From NCBI GenBank assembly GCA_964415885.1, contig CAYQCE010000082.1, positions 1 through 8,992 of the forward strand: a DNA stretch of 8,992 nucleotides, written 5' to 3'. Positions 1-7,003 of the stretch are shown here, piece after piece. Below the pieces are notes generated by a model, which saw only the letters and a list, made by a program, of their open reading frames with translations, was not told the origin of the DNA and ran no database searches. The DNA is from CAYQCE01 sp964415885. Its GTDB lineage: Bacteria; Zixibacteria; MSB-5A5; JAABVY01; JAHJOQ01. Within the stretch, counting starts at the first letter, position 1. Each line of letters opens with the position of its first letter. A program made the position numbers and the translations under genes.

Positions 1-54
1 GGATTAGACTATATCACCTGGAACTATATCACCGCTCTTGAGTCAAAAATCTAA
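1..54 (+). CDS. Possible C-terminal end of an upstream gene (partial)
   Basis: Frame 1 is open from the window edge to a TAA at 52-54 and reads GLDYITWNYITALESKI. The composition is protein-like and the promoter of the next gene starts just after the stop, which is where a gene boundary would be expected. Seventeen residues are too few to identify a family, and another frame is also open for most of this stretch, so this may be chance. Confidence 0.3.
   Translation, partial: GLDYITWNYITALESKI
8..33 (+). repeat. Short direct repeat, 11 bp, twice, period 15 bp
   Basis: The sequence actatatcacc occurs at 8-18 and again at 23-33. The 15-bp period equals five codons, and in frame 1 each copy encodes Tyr-Ile-Thr. 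It may therefore be a small duplication inside the end of an upstream coding region rather than a regulatory repeat. Confidence 0.4.
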
Positions 55-55
55 T

Positions 56-83
56 TTGAGATGTAGACCTATTATGCTATACT
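56..83 (+). promoter_or_regulatory. Sigma-70-like promoter with extended -10
   Basis: A -35-like TTGAGA lies at 56-61 and a -10-like TATACT at 78-83, with a 16-bp spacer. A TGC at 75-77 directly before the -10 makes an extended -10 element. Transcription would start near position 90 and give a leader of about 130 nt before the adaptor gene. This is the best promoter match in the window and would drive the efflux operon. It was judged by eye against the E. coli consensus, which may not hold fully for this organism. Confidence 0.55.
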
Positions 84-93
84 CGCATTTATG

Positions 94-119
94 CTCTCGA
101 TAGCGAGTTCGAAATTCGA
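94..119. promoter_or_regulatory. Inverted repeats in the efflux operon leader (possible operator)
   Basis: Two adjacent inverted repeats lie just downstream of the predicted transcription start: CTCG-ATAG-CGAG at 96-107 and the odd palindrome TCGAA-A-TTCGA at 109-119. The position fits a repressor site for an efflux operon, which is often controlled by a TetR- or MarR-type regulator, but no regulator gene is in the window. The sites are short and could be chance. Confidence 0.25.
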
Positions 120-219
120 TATGGGAGCAATCAGGCTCACATTTCATCTGGTGGCAGGGAACATATTGCGCGCGTTAGGGTAAGATGTACTACACAATGC
201 AAAACGATGATTCTCTATT

Positions 220-1584
220 GTGATGCGATTGGGATTTGCTCACAAACGAACCGGCAACGAAAGACAGAATAGAAGAGTGTTAAACCGACTGATTCGCCTT
301 CCATTATTCCTCGGAAGTGTTGCGTTTCTCATACTCTCGTGCTCCGATGGTCAGGATGAAGCTAAAGGCAACCGTGACAGACTGATTCCCGCACTTGAAG
401 CAGTGCAGGCCAGGTATGGTTCATTACCTCTGACTGAGAGGCTGAGTGGTGTGGTAAGGGCAAAGAACCAGGTGGACATTTATCCGGAAGTGAACGCTAT
501 CATAAGCGCAGTACATGTCCAGAGCGGCGATGAGGTTTCGCAGCATCAACCCCTGGTCAGCCTGCGTGACAGAGAGTTTCAGGAGAGGCTGAAGCAAGCC
601 CGTGCATCGCACCAGATAGCCAAAGCACAGGCTCGTCAGGCCGAAGCGCGGTTAAAGGAGATACAGGCGGAATTGCGCCGTACCACATCTCTCGCAGAGA
701 AGGGGCTTGCCACGGATGCCGAACTTGAGTCCGTTGAGACTCAGGCGATATCAGCAGAAGCCGATCTTGACCTTGCCAATGCCCGCGTTGAGCAGGCAGC
801 AGCCACAGTTGCCGAACGTGAGGAAGCGCTCTCGGAAACGATAATCCGTGCGCCGGTGGATGGCGTTGTCGGCAACCGAAATGCGGAAGTCGGTATGATG
901 GTCAGTCCGAGTACGCGTTTGATCACTCTTGGCCAGCTCGATAGCGTTAAAGTCGAGATCATCCTTACAGATCGAATGCTGAACTACATCGAGGAGGGCC
1001 AGCGCACTGAGATACGTTCGCCGGTCTTGCCGTCCGGGGTTGTGAGTACTAAGCTGTCGCGAACATCACCGTTTCTGCATCCGGTGACCCACAGCACCGA
1101 GGCAGAAATTGAACTTGCCAATCCGGGGCATCATCTGAAGTCCGGTATGTTTGTAACGGTAGATATTTACTACGGCGAGAGCGAGCAGGCTACGCTTGTG
1201 CCTTTGAGCGGACTCTACGAGAATCCGCTTACCGGCGCAACCGGCGTTTATGTCAGCCGCGACAGTCTCGATCGAATCCCGGTCGAGCCGCTCGAGACCG
1301 GGGGAACCGGAAGCCTAACACAGCCGGTGCACTTCGAATTCGTTCCGGTGGATGTTGTGGCCAAGGGCCGCATGAGCGCGGGAATTCGTGGAATAGAGCC
1401 CGAAGGTTGGGTAGTTACGATGGGGCAGGATTTGCTCGGAGGCGAATCCGGCCGTGCCAGGGTCCGTCCCGTTGACTGGACATGGGTCGAAGACCTTCAG
1501 AAGCTGCAGCGCGAAGATCTCCTGCAGGAGCTGCTTAAGACTCAGCAGGCGGGTGGTGTCGACACCGCCTCAACCAGCGATTGA
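220..1584 (+). CDS. RND efflux periplasmic adaptor lipoprotein (membrane fusion protein, HlyD/AcrA family)
   Basis: This is the periplasmic adaptor that would link the RND pump encoded next to an outer-membrane channel. Basic residues (about 18-26) and a hydrophobic stretch (27-39) lead to a lipobox ILSC with Cys41, so the mature protein is probably a lipoprotein anchored to the inner membrane. The domains run in the usual order. The first half of the lipoyl domain is at about 76-116, including QVDIYPEV and VQSGDEV. An Ala/Glu/Gln-rich coiled-coil hairpin spans about 120-205. The second lipoyl half is at 206-240, including IIRAPVDGVVG and VSPSTRLITL. The beta-barrel and membrane-proximal domains follow from about 242. 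At 454 residues it is longer than many adaptors because of an extended C-terminal part ending in a charged helix (about 423-443). The start is uncertain: GTG 220, ATG 223 or GTG 277 are possible and none has a clear Shine-Dalgarno. GTG 277 would give a compact 21-residue signal peptide. The transporter gene starts 25 bp after the stop, which indicates an operon. The substrate is unknown. Confidence 0.93.
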   Translation: MMRLGFAHKRTGNERQNRRVLNRLIRLPLFLGSVAFLILSCSDGQDEAKGNRDRLIPALEAVQARYGSLPLTERLSGVVRAKNQVDIYPEVNAIISAVHVQSGDEVSQHQPLVSLRDREFQERLKQARASHQIAKAQARQAEARLKEIQAELRRTTSLAEKGLATDAELESVETQAISAEADLDLANARVEQAAATVAEREEALSETIIRAPVDGVVGNRNAEVGMMVSPSTRLITLGQLDSVKVEIILTDRMLNYIEEGQRTEIRSPVLPSGVVSTKLSRTSPFLHPVTHSTEAEIELANPGHHLKSGMFVTVDIYYGESEQATLVPLSGLYENPLTGATGVYVSRDSLDRIPVEPLETGGTGSLTQPVHFEFVPVDVVAKGRMSAGIRGIEPEGWVVTMGQDLLGGESGRARVRPVDWTWVEDLQKLQREDLLQELLKTQQAGGVDTASTSD

Positions 1585-1596
1585 ATCCTGAGAAAC

Positions 1597-1601
1597 AGAG
1601 G
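1597..1601 (+). promoter_or_regulatory. Ribosome binding site for the RND transporter GTG start
   Basis: AGAGG lies 8 nt before the GTG at 1610. It supports the GTG start, which also places the conserved RND N-terminus (NITRVAVNRPIATTMVFL) at residue 2. Confidence 0.6.
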
Positions 1602-1609
1602 CTTATGCC

Positions 1610-4600
1610 GTGAATATTACGAGAGTTGCAGTGAATCGCCCAATTGCCACTACGATGGTCTTTCTAATCATCATTGTAGTCGGAATAATGGGTTTCCGTT
1701 TCCTTCCGGTCGATTTGCTGCCACCTATAGAATACCCGAGACTCAGTATCTCCACGAGCTATCCGAACGTTGGACCCGAGGAAATCGAGACAATCATAAC
1801 GGATCGTGTCGAGAATGCCATAGCGAGCGTTCCTAATATCGAGGAAGTGCGATCCAGATCATCGGAAGGTCGAAGCCGCGTAACTCTGGAGTTTGCGCAG
1901 GGCACGGATATCGATGCTGCCGCCAATGATGTCAGGGCGGCGCTGGATCGAATACGGGACGACCTCCCGCCCGAGGTCGAACCACCACGTCTGTGGAAGT
2001 TCGATCCGGACAATTTCCCTGTAGTAATTCTCGGTGCCCAGTCAGATCGGAGTATGGAGCAACTCACACGGATTCTCGAGCGCGAGATATCTCAGCGTTT
2101 CGAGCAGATTCCGGGAGTAGGATCAGTGGATGTGTGGGGTGGAATCTACCGCGAGATTCAGGTTCGCCTGAAACGGGACCGTCTCGCGTCCAGCAGACTA
2201 TCTGCAATCGATGTTCAACAGGCGCTCGTCCGTGAGAATGTGACTCTACCGGGCGGAGACATGCGCGAGGGAATCAGCGATACCTACATCCGGACTAAAG
2301 GCGAGTTCCAGTCTCTCGACCAGATATCTTCCACGATCATCAAAATGGTTGATGGCAGGCCGATACGCGTCGGAGATGTCGCCGAGGTCGTCGACTGGTA
2401 CGAGGACGTCAATCGTGTAGTGCAGATCGACGGGCGCCCCATGGTGCGGCTCGGAATACGGAAGCAATCGGGCGCAAATACGGTCGCCGTTGCTGAGGCG
2501 GCGCGTGAGGTAATGGACCAGATTGACCGTGAGCGTGATGATCTCGATTTGATGATGGTTATCGATCAGAGCGAGTTCATTCAGAACTCGATCGATAACG
2601 TCAAACAGTCCACCATTTGGGGTGGCCTGCTCGCGATATTCGTGCTCTATGTCTTTCTCAGGAACGGGTCGACCACATTCATCATAGCACTATCGATTCC
2701 AATATCTATCGTCGCTACGTTTGGATTGCTCTATTTCAATGACATCACGCTCAATCAGATGAGTTTTGGAGGGCTTGCTCTCGGAATTGGCCTGATCGTA
2801 GATAACTCAATCGTCGTGCTCGAGAACATAGTGCGGCTTCGCGAGCAGGGTAAGACTCTCAGAGACGGCTCGCTGACCGGCACCAGGCAGGTTACCGGCG
2901 CGATTGTGGCCTCGACGCTTACGACGTCCGTGATCTTCCTCCCGATCGTATTCATGCAGACGATTTCGGGAATGCTATTTAAGCAGCTCGCTCTCGTAGT
3001 GGTGTTTGCGCTTTTGTGTTCGCTTCTCGTAGCGCTGACTCTGGTTCCCATGCTCGGGAGCAGATATCTGACAGTGAAGAAGAAGGAAGAGGATGAGCCT
3101 GAGAAGCAATCGCGTTTCGCGCGTTGGACCGAATACCTGGAGGCTCACTACACGAGAATGATAGAGCGGGCGATCGATCGCAAGGCGGTAGTCTTCGGTG
3201 TTGCCGGCACACTGATCGTGGTAACCGTGTTCCTCTGGCAGCTTTTGCCGGTGGAACTTGCGCCGCAGACAGACGCCAACGAGATCGACGTCGAACTCGA
3301 GATGGCGCAGGGAACGAATATCGCAGTTGTAAACAAGTATCTACAAGAGATGGACAAGATTGTTCGCGATGTCGTACCGATGGACCAGATAGAGCATCTA
3401 TCGGTCGAGATTCGACCCGGCGACGCCGAAGTTGAGATCTCTCTCAAGAACGCCGGTGAGCGCACCGTCAATAGTTTCGAACTCGCGGATCAGATTCGCG
3501 ATGCCGTCAGGGGGAAGGTGCCGGGAGCTAATATACGAGTGGAGGCGCAGTCCGGACTCTGGATGCTCAGGAGACTCTTCGGTTCCGGTGGTTCAGAGGC
3601 GGTGCAGATAGAGCTGCGCGGCTATGATCTCGCGCTAGCCGATCGTCTCGCCGAGGATATGACAGAGATTATCCAGGCGGTGCCTGAAGTTGCGGATATT
3701 CGCACAAGCCGGAGAGAAGGCCGTCCCGAGCAGAATCTGATCGTCGATCGCGAGAAGATCGCCGAACTCGGTTTGACTGTCAGCCAGATTGCCCGCGTGA
3801 TCCAGACTAATGTCGGTGGCCAGCGTGCGGGTGTTTTCCGCGAGGGCGGAGAGGAGTTCCCTATCACCGTTCGGCTGCAGCCGGAAGATAGACTGAGCAC
3901 GGAGGACATCCGGAATGTCTCAGTGCAAACAGCCACCGGTCAGGTTTTGCCCATATCTTCCGTTGTTTCAATGGAGCGTCGTCGCAGCCCAACGGAGATC
4001 GAGCGCGTGGACGGTCAACGTGTCACGTATATCACCGCCAACCTGGAGAGCGGGGCCGCGCTTGGCGATGTCGTTTCTAAACTCCAGGACAGGCTGTATG
4101 ACTTCCCGTTGCCTGAAGGCTTCTCCCTTATCTTCAGCGGTGAATATGAGGAACAGCAGGAAGCGCAGGCGGATTTCATGCTGTCTGTGCTGATGGCGCT
4201 TGTTCTGATCTATATGGTAATGGCGGCACAGTTCGAGCGATTATTTGACCCGTTGATCGTCATGGTTGCAGTTCCGATGGCTATAATAGGTGTCGTTCCC
4301 ACGCTGCTGTTAACCGGGACTTCGCTGAACATGCAGAGCCTCATGGGTGTCATCATGCTGATCGGTATAGTGGTGAACAACGCTATAGTGCTCGTAGACT
4401 ACATCAACCTCATGCGGCGTGAGAAAGATCTCGGCATCCGGGAAGCTGTCGTACAATCCGGAAAACGCCGGTTACGGCCAATTCTCATGACCACCGCCAC
4501 GACTGTTCTCGGGATGGCGCCTCTTGCTTCCGGCGCCGGAGCGGGCGGAGAGATTCAGGCTGCGCTTGCAAGATCTGTCATTGGTGGTCTTTTAGTTTCG

Positions 4601-4690
4601 ACATTCATCACATTGCTTCTCATCCCAGTGACGTACATTACGCTCTACAATATTTTGGATAGAGTCAAGGCGCGCGTACGACAATCCTGA
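1610..4690 (+). CDS. RND-family efflux transporter, inner-membrane permease (AcrB/HAE type)
   Basis: This is a proton-driven inner-membrane pump of the resistance-nodulation-division superfamily, acting with the adaptor encoded just upstream. At 1026 residues it has normal full length for the family. TM1 is at about 12-32, followed by a large periplasmic porter loop (about 34-333) containing the typical SYPNVGPEEIE motif. TM2-TM6 run from about 335 to 486. TM7 is near 526-546, a second periplasmic loop spans about 550-850, and TM8-TM12 run from 858 to about 1012. The TM4 motif reads GLIVDNSIVVLENI, with Asp398 at the AcrB Asp407 position and Asn399 in place of Asp408. In TM10 the motif VNNAIVLVDY has Asn923 where AcrB has Lys940. 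Arg956 in RPILMT is retained. Such VDNS/VNNA variants occur across a branch of RND pumps outside the AcrB group, so the gene looks functional. No outer-membrane channel gene lies in the window. The substrate (drug, bile salt, lipid or other) cannot be read from the sequence. Confidence 0.96.
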   Translation: MNITRVAVNRPIATTMVFLIIIVVGIMGFRFLPVDLLPPIEYPRLSISTSYPNVGPEEIETIITDRVENAIASVPNIEEVRSRSSEGRSRVTLEFAQGTDIDAAANDVRAALDRIRDDLPPEVEPPRLWKFDPDNFPVVILGAQSDRSMEQLTRILEREISQRFEQIPGVGSVDVWGGIYREIQVRLKRDRLASSRLSAIDVQQALVRENVTLPGGDMREGISDTYIRTKGEFQSLDQISSTIIKMVDGRPIRVGDVAEVVDWYEDVNRVVQIDGRPMVRLGIRKQSGANTVAVAEAAREVMDQIDRERDDLDLMMVIDQSEFIQNSIDNVKQSTIWGGLLAIFVLYVFLRNGSTTFIIALSIPISIVATFGLLYFNDITLNQMSFGGLALGIGLIVDNSIVVLENIVRLREQGKTLRDGSLTGTRQVTGAIVASTLTTSVIFLPIVFMQTISGMLFKQLALVVVFALLCSLLVALTLVPMLGSRYLTVKKKEEDEPEKQSRFARWTEYLEAHYTRMIERAIDRKAVVFGVAGTLIVVTVFLWQLLPVELAPQTDANEIDVELEMAQGTNIAVVNKYLQEMDKIVRDVVPMDQIEHLSVEIRPGDAEVEISLKNAGERTVNSFELADQIRDAVRGKVPGANIRVEAQSGLWMLRRLFGSGGSEAVQIELRGYDLALADRLAEDMTEIIQAVPEVADIRTSRREGRPEQNLIVDREKIAELGLTVSQIARVIQTNVGGQRAGVFREGGEEFPITVRLQPEDRLSTEDIRNVSVQTATGQVLPISSVVSMERRRSPTEIERVDGQRVTYITANLESGAALGDVVSKLQDRLYDFPLPEGFSLIFSGEYEEQQEAQADFMLSVLMALVLIYMVMAAQFERLFDPLIVMVAVPMAIIGVVPTLLLTGTSLNMQSLMGVIMLIGIVVNNAIVLVDYINLMRREKDLGIREAVVQSGKRRLRPILMTTATTVLGMAPLASGAGAGGEIQAALARSVIGGLLVSTFITLLLIPVTYITLYNILDRVKARVRQS

Positions 4691-4692
4691 TC

Positions 4693-4715
4693 CCGGCTAT
4701 CTGAGCTTGAGCCGG
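4693..4715. terminator. Weak stem-loop between convergent genes
   Basis: CCGGCT at 4693-4698 pairs with AGCCGG at 4710-4715 across an 11-nt loop, just after the stop of the RND gene and facing the end of the flavodoxin-family gene. Neither strand has a U-run after the stem, so it is a poor intrinsic terminator. It may only stabilise 3' ends. Confidence 0.25.
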
Positions 4716-4754
4716 TTCCGATGGAAAAGCAGGTGGGCGTAAGCGGCTTTCTTT

Positions 4755-5507
4755 CTACCTGTATTCCGGGTTCGGATGGTTGAAACGACAGCCGGCTTCC
4801 CATTTGCTACGCTGATTACCATGCGCAGGAATGCCGCCTTTGTCTTTGAGCAATCTGGCCATATGCAGCAGGTTCCAGGTCATGAATGTCGTGTTGCGCT
4901 GAGTGAAATCGTTCTCCGGCCCACCGCTGTTTTCGTCGAGATAGGACGGTCCCGGGCCGGCTTCACCGATCCAACCGGCGTCCGCCTGTGGAGGAACCGT
5001 GAAACCGAGATGTTGTAACGAATACAATACACCCATTCCGACGTGTTTGATGCCATCCTCGTTGCCTGTGACGATGCAGCCGCCGACGCGGCCGTAATAG
5101 GCGTACTGGCCGTCATCGTTCAGTTCTCCGGATTGTCCGTAGAGTCTTTCTATGATGCGTTGACACACCGACGATTTCTCTCCGAGCCAGATGGGAGTTC
5201 CGATCACGAGGATGTTGCTGTCCATCACGGATTCGAAGACCTGCGGCCATGCGTCCGTTTCCCAGCCGTGTTCTGTCATGTCCGGCCAGACTCCGGTTGC
5301 GATCTCGAGGTCCACGGCGCGTATGCTTTTAACAGTGACCTGGTTCATCTCCATGATGGTTCGGCTAACATTCATCAATCCATCTGTATGCGATCGTTCC
5401 GGCGATTTTTTGAGCGTGCAGTTGATAAATGTTGCCTTGAGGTCCGAGAAGTCTGTTTTGTTTTCTTCGCAATCCCGCTTCTGTCGTTCGTTCAGTGTTT
5501 CTGACAT
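4755..5507 (-). CDS. Flavodoxin-family protein / NAD(P)H-dependent FMN oxidoreductase
   Basis: This is a probable cytoplasmic FMN-binding oxidoreductase of the flavodoxin-like fold (NADPH-dependent FMN reductase / WrbA-like superfamily). The fold starts near residue 24. ATFINCTLKKSPERSHTD (25-42) forms the first beta strand and phosphate-binding loop, with the Ser/Thr spacing typical of the FMN site. NILVIGTPIWLGEKSS (98-113) is the second flavin loop and VGGCIVTGNEDG (141-152) the third. A GPGPSY motif (184-189) and a closing helix (about 205-222) match flavodoxin-family proteins annotated as NAD(P)H-dependent oxidoreductases. The first 23 residues are a charged extension. The ATG start is well supported: AAGGAG lies 8 nt upstream. 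No signal peptide or transmembrane segment is seen. It converges on the RND gene and diverges from the rhodanese gene across 164 bp, so it is probably transcribed alone. The physiological substrate (quinone, nitro compound or metal) is unknown. Confidence 0.85.
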   Translation of the reverse strand: MSETLNERQKRDCEENKTDFSDLKATFINCTLKKSPERSHTDGLMNVSRTIMEMNQVTVKSIRAVDLEIATGVWPDMTEHGWETDAWPQVFESVMDSNILVIGTPIWLGEKSSVCQRIIERLYGQSGELNDDGQYAYYGRVGGCIVTGNEDGIKHVGMGVLYSLQHLGFTVPPQADAGWIGEAGPGPSYLDENSGGPENDFTQRNTTFMTWNLLHMARLLKDKGGIPAHGNQRSKWEAGCRFNHPNPEYR

Positions 5508-5671
5508 TGGATCGGCTCCTTCCTATTGGTTCTCTGTTCTAACCTCTCTAACATGTACTGCTCAGTTGAGTTTCGCGTTCGTACGCGATTCTATTAACGT
5601 GTGAACCATCGACCGTGTCCTTGCGTTATTCATGGAAAGCTGCAAACGCTGACTATCCAGAGAGGAATTGA
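5508..5671. promoter_or_regulatory. Divergent promoter region with inverted repeat
   Basis: This 164-bp spacer must carry the promoters of both the flavodoxin-family gene (minus) and the rhodanese gene (plus). For the plus strand, TTGAGT at 5566-5571 with TTCTAT at 5589-5594 (17-bp spacer) is a modest promoter candidate. Between them is a 6-bp inverted repeat, TCGCGT-TCGT-ACGCGA at 5573-5588, where a repressor or activator could bind. For the minus strand I see only weak -10-like sequences. All assignments are by eye. Confidence 0.35.
5659..5666 (+). promoter_or_regulatory. Ribosome binding site of the rhodanese gene
   Basis: AGAGAGGA ends 5 nt before the ATG at 5672. It fixes the start and so shows that the protein begins directly with the rhodanese fold, without an export signal. 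Confidence 0.6.
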
Positions 5672-6976
5672 ATGAAGAAGAGGATTGAATCTACTGAACA
5701 GTTGCGCGAGAGCTTTCGGAATCGCAGTAAATCTCTTGTCGATATTCGTCCAATTGCCGCCTACAACGGCTGGGCGTTGCGCGGTGAACCCCGGGGCGGC
5801 CACATTCGCGGTGCTCGGACATTTCCCTTCGAGTGGACTAATCTTGAGGAATGGCCGGACCTGCTGCGTGGCAAGGGTATCACCAGCGACAAACAAATCG
5901 TCATCTACGGGTATGATTCGGAGGAAACCGGGAGGATGGCGGACAGACTCGCCGGCGCAGGGTACAACGATATCGGTATGTTCGACGGATTCATGGAATG
6001 GTCCGAGAATGAGAGTTTGCCGATGGACCATCTCGCGCGGTACAAGCAGCTTGTCTATCCCGAGTGGGTGCAGAGTCTGATAAATGGTTCAACACCGCCT
6101 CACTATGACAACGATAAGTATGTTTTTTGCCACGCGAGTTTTCGGTATCGCGCTGACTACGAATCGGGACATATCCCGGGAGCTATTCATCTCGATACAG
6201 AGCGTCTCGAGTCCGCGAAAGACTGGAATCGGCGTTCGCCGGAGGAGCTCAGGCAGGCGCTGCTGGAACACGGTATCACAGCGGATACAACCGTCATACT
6301 ATACGGCCGTTTCAATCATCCCAACAATCAGGATGAGTATCCCGGCCGAATGGCCGGGCATCTGGCGGCCATGCGCTGCGCACAACTGATGATATACGCC
6401 GGTGTCAGGGACGTCCGTGTGCTGAACGGTGGTATGGCCGTCTGGAGGGCCGGTGATTTCTCGACCACTAACGAGGAGGGCGTGATCCGCGAAGCTGCCG
6501 ATTTCGGTGCGGAGATTCCGGTTCATCCGGAACTCGTGATAGATACTCCCCAGGCGAAAGAGCTGCTGGCTTCCGACGACGGCGAGCTGGTGAGCATCCG
6601 GAGCTGGGCAGAATTTATCGGTGATGTCAGCGGGTACAACTACATCGAGAATGCGGGGCGGATACCGGGGGCGATATTTGGCAACTGTGGCAGTGACGCG
6701 TACCACATGGAGAATTACCGCAACTGCGATCACACTCTGCGTGAGTATCATGAAATAGCCGACATCTGGGCTACGGATGGAATCGTGCCGGAGAAGCATA
6801 TTGCCTTCTACTGTGGGACCGGATGGCGAGCGAGCGAGGCATTCCTGAATGCCTACCTGATGGCGTGGCCGAGGATTTCAGTTTATGATGGCGGCTGGAT
6901 GGAATGGAGCAGTGATTCAACCAATCCTGTTGAGGTAGGTGAACCGCAGCATCAAAGCCCGGCGTGGCTGCGGTGA
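5672..6976 (+). CDS. Three-domain rhodanese sulfurtransferase, EanB/YnjE-type (candidate hercynine sulfurtransferase)
   Basis: Three rhodanese domains lie in tandem, at about 1-118, 128-268 and 285-424. Only the third has a catalytic cysteine: FYCGTGWRAS, with Cys381 at the head of a six-residue loop CGTGWR. The first two have YGYDSE and YGRFNH at the equivalent sites and should be inactive scaffolds. This architecture, the motifs LVSIRSW and VYDGGWMEWSSD, and the length of 434 match E. coli YnjE as I recall it. YnjE carries an N-terminal export-type signal, whereas this protein has none and should be cytoplasmic. Domain 2 also has an insertion of about 15 residues (around 213-232) compared with YnjE. 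The anaerobic ergothioneine synthase EanB of Chlorobium is also a cytoplasmic multi-rhodanese protein with one active Cys (Cys412) in, to my recollection, the same loop. It converts hercynine and a persulfide or polysulfide donor to ergothioneine. Convergence 27 bp away on a histidine methyltransferase favours the EanB role. A YnjE-like role in sulfur delivery remains possible. Confidence 0.88.
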   Translation: MKKRIESTEQLRESFRNRSKSLVDIRPIAAYNGWALRGEPRGGHIRGARTFPFEWTNLEEWPDLLRGKGITSDKQIVIYGYDSEETGRMADRLAGAGYNDIGMFDGFMEWSENESLPMDHLARYKQLVYPEWVQSLINGSTPPHYDNDKYVFCHASFRYRADYESGHIPGAIHLDTERLESAKDWNRRSPEELRQALLEHGITADTTVILYGRFNHPNNQDEYPGRMAGHLAAMRCAQLMIYAGVRDVRVLNGGMAVWRAGDFSTTNEEGVIREAADFGAEIPVHPELVIDTPQAKELLASDDGELVSIRSWAEFIGDVSGYNYIENAGRIPGAIFGNCGSDAYHMENYRNCDHTLREYHEIADIWATDGIVPEKHIAFYCGTGWRASEAFLNAYLMAWPRISVYDGGWMEWSSDSTNPVEVGEPQHQSPAWLR

Positions 6977-7003
6977 GTTAACAGGTACGTGTGTCGCAGG
7001 AAT

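Noticed and set aside
5043..5504. Long plus-strand open frames across the flavodoxin-family gene
   Set aside because: They lie antisense to a gene with clear FMN-binding motifs and a strong ribosome binding site, and their translations have no recognisable features.
6299..6799. Open frame of 166 codons on the minus strand within the rhodanese gene
   Set aside because: It is antisense to well-conserved rhodanese sequence and has no identifiable domain.
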